Of a stretch of 55,158 nt of DNA, positions 1 through 6,488 are shown in pieces. The notes under the pieces are model-generated. The model worked only from the letters and a program-made list of their open reading frames with translations, was not told the DNA's origin and did no database searches. Both the position numbers and the translations under genes were made by a program. Source of the stretch: a bacterium (GTDB lineage Bacteria > Bacillota > Clostridia > Lachnospirales > Lachnospiraceae); assembly GCA_030539165.1 (NCBI GenBank), contig JAUNSO010000008.1, positions 1-55,158 of the forward strand. The letters run 5' to 3'. Within the stretch, counting starts at the first letter, position 1. The number at the start of each line of letters is the position of its first letter.

Positions 1-1244
1 ACATCTGTTGCCGTCGGTGTATCTGTTGCTGTCGGTTCCGATGACGGCGTTTCATTATCTGCCACCAAGAATCCCATCGGTATACTCATCGTGTTATACA
101 ATGACAGTCCCGATGTTGCTGATGCTTTTAAAGAACTCAGTACATCTGCAAACAACGTCGATGATGAGAATGGTGCTTTTGCTGTGTAATCAAGATAAAC
201 TGCGGACTCCACATAACCATCCACGGTAGTGCCCTTTGGCGTCTTTGTAGACTCAACAAACTCTACGGTATCGGTCAAAGCGGTCGATGTTTCTACGTCT
301 GCCGCCTGTTTGCCGCCTGTATCCTCGGCAGCTACATTGACCTCAGCCTCCGTCTTGATCTCATCCTTGATGTCCTGGATGACCTTGTACTCCACCTTCG
401 CCTTGACTGCTACCGTCATAGGCTCTGACGGAAATGTATAATCTGTAATGGAGTCATCCGGTACAAGCGCTACCGCATAATCCCCTGCTGCCATATCAGT
501 TGCATGGATGACACCGTCCTTGTCGTCATCGACCAGTTCTGTGGTCTTGCCGCTTTCGTCCGTTACATTGACCTTCCATGCAATTCCCTTTACCAGTGTA
601 TCCTCACCGTCAACTACTTTAATTTTCAGATCCTTCTCGACGGATGTCAATACGAGTGACAACGTTTTTGCGGCAGTCTCATCCTGCTCAGGAGCCTCCT
701 CCATTGCAAGTGGGACTTCCACTGTCTCTAACTCTGCTGATGTGATTTCAGATGCTGCCGTCATGGCTTCATATGTTTCCAGCTGTGCAAATGCCTCTGT
801 CAGCTTCTGCTCACTCTGATAATCTGCATAAACAACCGTCCCTGTAATCGATGTGATAAACAGGACGATTGCCATAAAGCCTGCCGCCCATTGTACCGGT
901 GTCAGTGCCTTGATCCATTTTTTGAATTGAAAGCCCTCATGCATTTCATGATGCTCTCTCTGAACACTGTCTTCCATATCGGACATCCAGTCAGCTGATT
1001 TCTGACGGAATTTGCTCGGTCCGATCTCGTTGACAGTCGGCTTACGATCAGTTACATCATATGCATACCGATCAAATCCGGAGGATTTGCCTGTTGGCAT
1101 TTTTTCTCCGGTCTTCTTCATTTTTTTCTCCGGTGAAATTCCCTTCTTCTCCGGCTGTTTCTTGACCCTTCTTCGAACCTTTTTTTTCGGTTCTGCATTC
1201 CCTTCTAATATCCGGTCAAGATTCCCCTTATCTTTTCCAGTCAT
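1..1244 (-). CDS. Membrane-anchored surface protein, N-terminal part (runs off window)
   Basis: The frame is open from an ATG at 1244 to the window edge, 414 codons with no stop in the parts I translated. An AGGTAAGGGAG ribosome site precedes the ATG. Seen: a cytoplasmic N-terminus rich in Lys/Arg (residues 1-50), one membrane segment at about 116-140, then an acidic, Thr/Val/Glu-rich outer part. Around residues 190-250 the pattern of a Gly-Lys-Thr-Thr turn followed by an Ala-Gly-Asp-Tyr strand resembles a small Cna-B/SpaA-like Ig fold; this is an inference. The last codons before the edge begin a Pro-Thr-Ala-Thr-Asp repeat. It starts 23 bases after rfbA, so it is probably the third gene of the rfbB-rfbA unit. 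Function is unknown; a surface or wall-associated protein is the safest reading. Confidence 0.75.
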   Translation of the reverse strand, partial: MTGKDKGNLDRILEGNAEPKKKVRRRVKKQPEKKGISPEKKMKKTGEKMPTGKSSGFDRYAYDVTDRKPTVNEIGPSKFRQKSADWMSDMEDSVQREHHEMHEGFQFKKWIKALTPVQWAAGFMAIVLFITSITGTVVYADYQSEQKLTEAFAQLETYEAMTAASEITSAELETVEVPLAMEEAPEQDETAAKTLSLVLTSVEKDLKIKVVDGEDTLVKGIAWKVNVTDESGKTTELVDDDKDGVIHATDMAAGDYAVALVPDDSITDYTFPSEPMTVAVKAKVEYKVIQDIKDEIKTEAEVNVAAEDTGGKQAADVETSTALTDTVEFVESTKTPKGTTVDGYVESAVYLDYTAKAPFSSSTLFADVLSSLKASATSGLSLYNTMSIPMGFLVADNETPSSEPTATDTPTATD

Positions 1245-1267
1245 ATACTCCCTTACCTCCGATTTCT

Positions 1268-2137
1268 TTATAACCCGTTTGCTACGTCGATCAGATACTG
1301 TCCGTATTCTGTTTTCAGTAACGGCTGTGCCAGTGAAATCAATTGTTCCCTATCTATAAACCCTCTTCTGTATGCAATCTCCTCTATGCAGGATATATAC
1401 ATGCCCTGTCTCTTCTGAAAGGCTGCGACAAAGTCTGCCGCATCCAGCAGCATATCATGATTGCCTGTATCCAGCCACGCGAACCCGCGTCCCAAAGTCT
1501 GTACATGCAAATCGCCCCTCTGCAGATATGCATTGTTCACACTTGTTATTTCAATCTCGCCTCGTGCTGACGGCTTCACATTCTTTGCTATTTCCACAAC
1601 ATCATGATCATAAAAATACAGTCCCGGTACAGCATAATTTGATTTTGGCTTCTCCGGCTTTTCTTCTATGGAAACCGCCATACCGTTCTCGTCAAATTCA
1701 ACCACACCATACTCTCGCGGATCTCTGACATAATATCCGAAGATTGTAGCTCCCGTTTCTCTGGATGCTACTTCGCGCAGCATTTTTGAAAAGCTCTGTC
1801 CGTAAAATATATTATCACCAAGAATCAGTGCCACGCTGTCCTGTCCGATAAACTCCTCTCCAACAATGAAAGCATCTGCCAGCCCTCTCGGCTCCGTCTG
1901 TACTGCATAGGACATCTTCAGTCCCAGCTGTTCTCCGGTTCCAAACAGATTTTCAAACATCGGCAAATCTCTCGGAGTCGATATAATCAATATCTCTCTG
2001 ATCCCGGCAAGCATCAGAATCGATAACGGATAGTAAATCATCGGTTTATCATAAACCGGCATCATCTGCTTGCTAACTGCTTTGGTCAAAGGATAGAGCC
2101 TGGTTCCGGAACCTCCTGCAAGTATAATTCCCTTCAT
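1268..2137 (-). CDS. rfbA: Glucose-1-phosphate thymidylyltransferase
   Basis: This cytoplasmic enzyme joins glucose-1-phosphate and dTTP to give dTDP-glucose, the first step of dTDP-deoxysugar synthesis. Seen: the nucleotide-binding start [19 protein letters not shown] (residues 6-24), the LGDNIFYG metal/nucleotide motif (106-113), the EEKP motif and the WLDTG motif. At 289 residues it has the usual family length. Its ATG overlaps the rfbB stop (ATGA), so the two are translationally coupled. No rmlC or rmlD follows; the next gene is a surface protein. The dTDP-sugar made here must be finished elsewhere or used by the aminotransferase at 19387-20505. Confidence 0.97.
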   Translation of the reverse strand: MKGIILAGGSGTRLYPLTKAVSKQMMPVYDKPMIYYPLSILMLAGIREILIISTPRDLPMFENLFGTGEQLGLKMSYAVQTEPRGLADAFIVGEEFIGQDSVALILGDNIFYGQSFSKMLREVASRETGATIFGYYVRDPREYGVVEFDENGMAVSIEEKPEKPKSNYAVPGLYFYDHDVVEIAKNVKPSARGEIEITSVNNAYLQRGDLHVQTLGRGFAWLDTGNHDMLLDAADFVAAFQKRQGMYISCIEEIAYRRGFIDREQLISLAQPLLKTEYGQYLIDVANGL

Positions 2138-3207
2138 CGGTACATCTCCTCATAATACTTCTGGTAATCGCCGCTGGTTACATTTTTCATCCAGTCCTCG
2201 TGCTCAAAATACCATTTGATTGTTTTCCTGATTCCCTCAGCAAACATGGTCTCCGGCTGCCAGCCGATCTCTGCCTTGATCTTGTCAGGTGCTATCGCAT
2301 ATCGTCTGTCATGTCCTTTACGATCTGCTACATAAGTAATCAGATCTGTATTGACATGTGCTTTTCTCGGATCAGAGTCTGACAGCATATCATGAATGGT
2401 ATCAATGATGATATGGATGATCTCGATATTCTGCTTCTCGTTATGACCACCGATATTATAGGTCTGACCAATTGTACCGAGTTCCTGTACCATATCGATA
2501 GCTTTTGCATGATCCTCTACATATAACCAGTCACGAACATTTTTTCCGTCTCCGTAAACCGGCAGCTTCTTTCCCTGTAACGTATTGTTGATAATCAGCG
2601 GTATCAGCTTCTCAGGAAACTGATAGGGACCATAGTTATTGCTGCAGTTTGTGATATTAGCCGGAAACTTAAATGTATCTATATAGGATTTCACAATCAT
2701 ATCAGAAGATGCCTTGCTGGCCGAGTACGGGCTGTGTGGATCATAAGGCGTTGTCTCATAAAAATACTCATCCTCTTTCTCAAGTGATCCGTAGACCTCA
2801 TCAGTAGACACATGCAAAAACTTCTTGCCTGCCTGAAATCCATCCTCAGTCTCCCAGGCTGCCTTTGCGCAGTTCAGCATAACCAGTGTTCCCAGTACAT
2901 TGGTCTGTACAAACACCTCTGGATTCTTGATACTTCTGTCTACATGACTCTCGGCTGCAAAATGAACAACCCTGTCAATATCATATTTTGCAAATATGGC
3001 TGAAATCGCCTCTCTGTCACAGATATCAGCCTTGATAAATGTATAGTTCTCCCTGTTAGCGACATCCTTCAGATTTTCCAGATTTCCTGCATATGTCAAT
3101 GCATCAATATTGATGATATGAATATCATTATGATACTTCTGAAACATGTACTGTATATAGTTGGAGCCGATAAAACCGGCACCGCCTGTTACTAAATATG
3201 TCCTCAT
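2134..3207 (-). CDS. rfbB: dTDP-glucose 4,6-dehydratase
   Basis: This extended short-chain dehydrogenase turns dTDP-glucose into dTDP-4-keto-6-deoxyglucose, using bound NAD. Seen: the NAD-binding TGGAGFIG (residues 7-14), the catalytic STDEVYG (134-140), Tyr161 and Lys165 of YSASK, and a full length of 357 residues. It is first in its transcription unit, behind a good promoter at 3245-3273, and overlaps rfbA by four bases. Its product is the branch point to dTDP-rhamnose, dTDP-Fuc3NAc, dTDP-Qui3NAc and others; the branch used here is not decided by this locus. Confidence 0.97.
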   Translation of the reverse strand: MRTYLVTGGAGFIGSNYIQYMFQKYHNDIHIINIDALTYAGNLENLKDVANRENYTFIKADICDREAISAIFAKYDIDRVVHFAAESHVDRSIKNPEVFVQTNVLGTLVMLNCAKAAWETEDGFQAGKKFLHVSTDEVYGSLEKEDEYFYETTPYDPHSPYSASKASSDMIVKSYIDTFKFPANITNCSNNYGPYQFPEKLIPLIINNTLQGKKLPVYGDGKNVRDWLYVEDHAKAIDMVQELGTIGQTYNIGGHNEKQNIEIIHIIIDTIHDMLSDSDPRKAHVNTDLITYVADRKGHDRRYAIAPDKIKAEIGWQPETMFAEGIRKTIKWYFEHEDWMKNVTSGDYQKYYEEMYR

Positions 3208-3244
3208 GATTTATCCTCCGGTTCAATTTACATAATCTCGTAGT

Positions 3245-3273
3245 ATTATAACATTATCCGTAAAAGATTACAA
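3245..3273 (-). promoter_or_regulatory. Promoter of the rfbB-rfbA unit
   Basis: On the minus strand TTGTAA (3268-3273) and TATAAT (3245-3250) are separated by 17 bases. This is a close sigma-A match about 38 bases from the rfbB start. Confidence 0.7.
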
Positions 3274-3303
3274 CCGCAAAGAGCCTTTCTTGCGGTTTTT
3301 TTG
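3272..3303 (+). terminator. Hairpin with T-run, reads as a plus-strand terminator
   Basis: AACCGCAA (3272-3279) pairs with TTGCGGTT (3290-3297) around a ten-base loop and is followed by a T-run to 3302. In this orientation it would stop rightward transcription just before the promoter of the zinc-ribbon gene, although no plus-strand gene lies to its left. On the minus strand no U-run follows. It also abuts the -35 of the rfbB promoter. Confidence 0.5.
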
Positions 3304-3330
3304 TACGATACACTATTTTCTTGTATACGA

Positions 3331-3359
3331 TTGACACGACTATATTTGCATATTATTCT
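3331..3359 (+). promoter_or_regulatory. Promoter of the zinc-ribbon gene
   Basis: TTGACA (3331-3336) and TATTCT (3354-3359) lie 17 bases apart on the plus strand. A GAGGAG ribosome site follows about ten bases before the ATG at 3410. Confidence 0.6.
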
Positions 3360-3409
3360 CTTATTGGTAATATCTTCAAACTCATGCTTTTGGACGAGGA
3401 GAACTCACA

Positions 3410-3667
3410 ATGATATACTTGCACTATTGTCATAACTGTCGTCAAATCTTCCTGCTCTGCGGACACCAGCAGGAATGTCTGAAATGTGGTAATTCTATTC
3501 AGGAAATCAAGCTTTCATTTGATGAATACGTAGATTACTCGCCAGAGGAGCGCAAACAGGTATTATCTGTTTTATCTGATGAACACATCCGGACTGCCAT
3601 GCTCCGAAAATACCGTTTCTCCAAACGCACAAAGCGTTATCAAAACTGGATGCAAAAATGCCCCTGA
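3410..3667 (+). CDS. Small zinc-ribbon-like protein of unknown function
   Basis: An 85-residue, basic, soluble protein. Seen: two Cys pairs, CHNC at residues 7-10 and CLKC at 23-26, with spacing fit to hold one zinc ion, then a charged helical part with a Lys/Arg-rich end. It has its own promoter and ribosome site and ends within a shared terminator, which supports it as a real gene. Similar short zinc ribbons are often nucleic-acid or protein-interaction modules, but I do not recognise a named family. It stands alone on the plus strand between the rfb unit and the Spo0A-like gene. Confidence 0.8.
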   Translation: MIYLHYCHNCRQIFLLCGHQQECLKCGNSIQEIKLSFDEYVDYSPEERKQVLSVLSDEHIRTAMLRKYRFSKRTKRYQNWMQKCP

Positions 3668-3690
3668 ACTAAATCAAGGGCATTTCATAT
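3654..3690. terminator. Bidirectional terminator shared by two convergent genes
   Basis: AAATGCCC (3656-3663) pairs with GGGCATTT (3678-3685). A-rich sequence precedes it and T-rich sequence follows, so it can work on both strands. Both stop codons, TGA at 3665-3667 (plus) and TAG at 3669-3671 (minus), lie in the loop. Confidence 0.8.
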
Positions 3691-4049
3691 TTTCGTTTCA
3701 GTCTGATCTGATCCGCTACCTGCACCATATACTCTGAATTACATGGCTTTTTCCTGCCACTGGTTACGGAATATCCAAAAATTTGTTCAAATACTTTTTC
3801 ATTTCCGCGTTCCCATGATACCTCCACTGCTGTTCTGATGGCTCTTTCTACTTTTCCGGTTGTAGAATTGTGCCTCTTTGCCACATCATAATATAAAACC
3901 TTTGTAATAGAATGCGAGACTTCCATATCGTCTACAAGCATCATAATTGCCTCTCGCAGATAATGATACCCTGTCAGTCTGGCCGGCACCCCCATTTGAT
4001 GCAGCACTTCCGTAACGTGTAACTCCAGATTAACTCTATTATCAGCCAC
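3669..4049 (-). CDS. Stand-alone Spo0A-type DNA-binding domain protein
   Basis: All 126 residues correspond to the C-terminal effector domain of the sporulation regulator Spo0A; the N-terminal receiver domain is absent. Seen: MGVPARLTGYHYLREAI (19-35), the SITKVLY segment (47-53) and the recognition helix STTGKVERAIRTAVEVSW (62-79), which keeps VERAIR, the DNA-reading part of Spo0A. Start chosen: GTG at 4049, seven bases after GGGGGA. Without a receiver it cannot be switched by Spo0F/Spo0B-type phosphorelay, so it is either constitutive, controlled by its amount, or competes with Spo0A for 0A boxes (inference). It lies 118 bases after an AgrC-like kinase gene and may be cotranscribed with it or use its own promoter. 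Confidence 0.9.
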   Translation of the reverse strand: MADNRVNLELHVTEVLHQMGVPARLTGYHYLREAIMMLVDDMEVSHSITKVLYYDVAKRHNSTTGKVERAIRTAVEVSWERGNEKVFEQIFGYSVTSGRKKPCNSEYMVQVADQIRLKRKYEMPLI

Positions 4050-4104
4050 CGAAATATCCCCCGGTTTATCCTGTGATCAGCACTCCACACCTTCTCTGTG
4101 CAAT

Positions 4105-4133
4105 ACTTTATCACTTCACAGTCTCATTGTAAA
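4105..4133 (-). promoter_or_regulatory. Possible promoter of the Spo0A-like gene
   Basis: On the minus strand TTTACA (4128-4133) and TAAAGT (4105-4110) are 17 bases apart, about 55 bases before the GTG start. The -10 is weak, as would suit an activated promoter. Confidence 0.35.
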
Positions 4134-4148
4134 TCAAGTTGAAAAAGA

Positions 4149-4170
4149 GTTCACAATTTGTTCACATTTA
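4149..4170. repeat. Direct repeat GTTCACA, 11-base period
   Basis: GTTCACA occurs at 4149-4155 and again at 4160-4166, exactly one helical turn apart, each followed by T-rich sequence. On the minus strand it reads TGTGAAC-AAAT-TGTGAAC and sits about 16 bases upstream of the possible -35 at 4128-4133. It overlaps the kinase stop codon. This is a candidate regulator site. Confidence 0.4.
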
Positions 4171-5487
4171 ATCTGATGGGGTGATAAAAGCCGCCACCAG
4201 CTTGAAAATCCTGTTCTCACACTCAATAAATAACTTTCCGCCGCAACGATCTACAACCGATTTGATCCCTCCAAGTCCCAGTCCATGATTGAGTTTATCC
4301 ATTTTAGAGGTCGGCAGAGTATCCCCTGCGATTTGAACATCCTCTTCCACTGTGTTCTGTACAGAGATGAACAGTTCATGATCATTATTAATAATCTTTA
4401 ATTCTATCAGTCTGTTTCCTGTTACCTTTTCGCAAGCTTCAATCGCATTATTCAGTGCATTGGACAGGATTGAAACCATATCTGTTGTACGCAGTCTGAT
4501 GTCCTGCAGATCCTGTATGTCAAACTGCATTTTGATATTTTTCGATCTGGCCATAATATATCGCTGGTTCAAAAGTGCATCCACTACGACGTTATTCGTA
4601 TGAATCGGGAGAATATCCTGCTCAACCGTATCTGTGATACTCCTTAGATATTCTTCTGCCTCCTGATACTTCTGATGTCTGAGTAATGTCTCAATCGCAG
4701 ACAGCTGTGTAGTGATCCCGTGTGATATCTGTCTGATCTTCTTATGCGTCTGTTCTACTGCAGCGATGCTCTCCATTTGTGCAGCCATATGTGAATTCAG
4801 GACGCGCAGATCGCTTTCTGACTTATAGTAAAATTCCATTCTGTGTATCATATGAAAAAAAGCAATATCTAATATCACAATTCCCAGTATTGCGCCCGCA
4901 AGGTTGATGGATACCGTTCCGTGTCTGATGCAATCCAGCAGCAGGCAGTCTGCTGTAAGAATACTGATCACCGGAATCAGAAAATAAATAAAGTGATCCT
5001 CCCTCTTCAAACCGCTAATTCGTCTATGCCCTACAATGCCCCGAAGTATTTTCGCAGTCAGCATCTCTGTCAGCTTTGTCAACATGATCATGCAGAACAG
5101 TCTGACATCCTGTGGTGACATACTGCCATATGTTTCACCGCTGATCCACGAAAAGCAAGATACAAACAGCAGATCAAACAGCCTGTCCCCGATCATCACT
5201 GCCGCAGCGATCAGAAACAGTCTGTACCACTTTCCGGTGTACAGGACTTCCATTGTAATAAAGGAAAACACTATATTCAAAACCAGCTTCAGGATATCCG
5301 GAACAGAAAGCATTAATACAACATAGATCCATACTACAAAAAGAGGATACCATGCAATATAGTATATTTGTTTCTGATACTTTCTGATTGCAACAATATC
5401 CATAAAATCTCTGATTGCAATGGTCTCCAGTAATTTCGGAAGAAATGCCATCAGTATCCCCGGTATCATATATTCAACTGTATTCAT
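4168..5487 (-). CDS. AgrC-like sensor histidine kinase (GHKL type)
   Basis: A 439-residue membrane sensor kinase of the AgrC/peptide-sensing class. Seen: about six hydrophobic segments in residues 5-215, a dimerisation/phosphoacceptor helix RQISHGITTQLSAIETLL with His256, an N-box NALNNAIEA (343-351) and a G-box HGLGLGGIKS (401-410). The order N-box then G-box without a classical F-box is that of the GHKL family. It follows the LytTR regulator by 31 bases, so the pair is one unit. In relatives these kinases often sense a secreted peptide processed by AgrB; no agrB or agrD is visible in the window, so the signal is unknown. Confidence 0.92.
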   Translation of the reverse strand: MNTVEYMIPGILMAFLPKLLETIAIRDFMDIVAIRKYQKQIYYIAWYPLFVVWIYVVLMLSVPDILKLVLNIVFSFITMEVLYTGKWYRLFLIAAAVMIGDRLFDLLFVSCFSWISGETYGSMSPQDVRLFCMIMLTKLTEMLTAKILRGIVGHRRISGLKREDHFIYFLIPVISILTADCLLLDCIRHGTVSINLAGAILGIVILDIAFFHMIHRMEFYYKSESDLRVLNSHMAAQMESIAAVEQTHKKIRQISHGITTQLSAIETLLRHQKYQEAEEYLRSITDTVEQDILPIHTNNVVVDALLNQRYIMARSKNIKMQFDIQDLQDIRLRTTDMVSILSNALNNAIEACEKVTGNRLIELKIINNDHELFISVQNTVEEDVQIAGDTLPTSKMDKLNHGLGLGGIKSVVDRCGGKLFIECENRIFKLVAAFITPSD

Positions 5488-5518
5488 GCTGTATACATCC
5501 TCCCTGCTTCAGAAAATA

Positions 5519-6244
5519 TCAGTGAAACACATTGGATTTCACACGGTAAAAATAATAATCCTTTTGTGCCTGCAGGTACTTCTGCCGGCTGATCGGTATC
5601 TTTTCTCCTGTAACCATCGTAAATTCTTTGGTTCCAATATCCGCAATCTTTTGTGTATTGACAACATACGCTGCATGACAATAAATAAAGCCCTTGCGGC
5701 AAAGCCTTTCTGCCAGTTCCGTTATCTTGGCATAGGTTTCATAAACAGTGCCTTCTGCATCTTCCATATGAAACAACACTTTTCGCTTTACATTCTCTAT
5801 ATAAATAATTTGATCCAGTCGCACAGTTACATCACGTGTACCGATACGGATATCCAGTGTTTTTTCTTCTCCTGCCAGATGTTCTGTCACTGCATCCATG
5901 CAGTCATCAAATTCTTCCTCCAGCTGAGGTTTTAAAATATATCTGACCGCATTCACACAATACCCTCTTGCAGCATATTGGATATAACCGGATACAAACA
6001 CAAGAACCGCCTGGCTGTCAGCCTCCCGAATCGCCTCGGCTACTTTCATTCCGTCAATCTCTTTCATCTGCATATCCAGAAAATACACCTTGTACTTTCG
6101 ATTCTTTTGTGCCAGCAGCTCCTCTCCGCTGCCATATACATCGACCTGACATATGATGTTTTTTCTGTCTGCATAATCCAGTATTTTTCCTTTGATGCAC
6201 TCCCTGTATACAGAGTCATCATCGCATACGGCAAAGGTCAACAT
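5519..6244 (-). CDS. LytTR-family response regulator (AgrA-like)
   Basis: A 241-residue regulator with a receiver domain at about 1-120 and a LytTR DNA-binding domain at about 133-235. Seen: acidic pocket CDDD (7-10), phosphoacceptor Asp57 in YFLDMQM, the conserved Lys in ILKPQ, and LytTR landmarks such as IIYIENVKRKV and the FIYCHAAYVVN segment. LytTR proteins bind paired direct repeats and often control surface or secreted products. A GAGGAGG ribosome site precedes the ATG. It is first in its unit, with a promoter at 6407-6435 and a structured leader. The likely target is its own promoter and possibly the neighbouring glycan operons (inference). Confidence 0.94.
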   Translation of the reverse strand: MLTFAVCDDDSVYRECIKGKILDYADRKNIICQVDVYGSGEELLAQKNRKYKVYFLDMQMKEIDGMKVAEAIREADSQAVLVFVSGYIQYAARGYCVNAVRYILKPQLEEEFDDCMDAVTEHLAGEEKTLDIRIGTRDVTVRLDQIIYIENVKRKVLFHMEDAEGTVYETYAKITELAERLCRKGFIYCHAAYVVNTQKIADIGTKEFTMVTGEKIPISRQKYLQAQKDYYFYRVKSNVFH

Positions 6245-6332
6245 GAACGTTCCTCCTCATTCTGTTTCATTTTCTCATATCCGTTATGATATTGGCAAGC
6301 AGTTCTTTCCTCCCGCCTTGCACACAACAATA

Positions 6333-6359
6333 TAGCTCGCGGGGATGAGCCACGAGCTA
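6333..6359 (-). other. Strong hairpin in the leader of the two-component operon
   Basis: TAGCTCG (6333-6339) and CGAGCTA (6353-6359) form a stem that extends to about ten pairs with one G-U, leaving a seven-base loop. It lies between the promoter at 6407-6435 and the regulator ATG at 6244. The U-run after it is poor, so it may be an attenuator, an RNA-stability element or a weak terminator for the upstream operon ending at 6489. Confidence 0.55.
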
Positions 6360-6406
6360 CATGAAAGAAATAAACACAGGTTTGTGAGATTTAGTCTCTG
6401 TTATGA

Positions 6407-6435
6407 TTTATACAACATGCGCTTTGAAATAACAA
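6407..6435 (-). promoter_or_regulatory. Promoter of the LytTR regulator/kinase unit
   Basis: On the minus strand TTGTTA (6430-6435) and TATAAA (6407-6412) are 17 bases apart. Transcription from here would give a leader of about 155 bases before the regulator. Confidence 0.6.
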
Positions 6436-6438
6436 TAG

Positions 6439-6472
6439 AATTGTAATGTTTGGTTCTCAAAATGTAACAATT
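6439..6472. repeat. Imperfect dyad upstream of the regulator promoter
   Basis: AATTGT (6439-6444) and ACAATT (6467-6472) are inverted, with further partial symmetry inside. The site lies directly upstream of the -35 at 6430-6435, the place where a LytTR activator would bind. Assignment as an operator is an inference. Confidence 0.35.
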
Positions 6473-6488
6473 GGCACGAATATGGCAA

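Noticed and set aside
4149..4170. GTTCACA repeats as a canonical LytTR site
   Set aside because: LytTR sites are two 9-base repeats about one further turn apart; the period here is 11 bases, so only a general regulator site is claimed.
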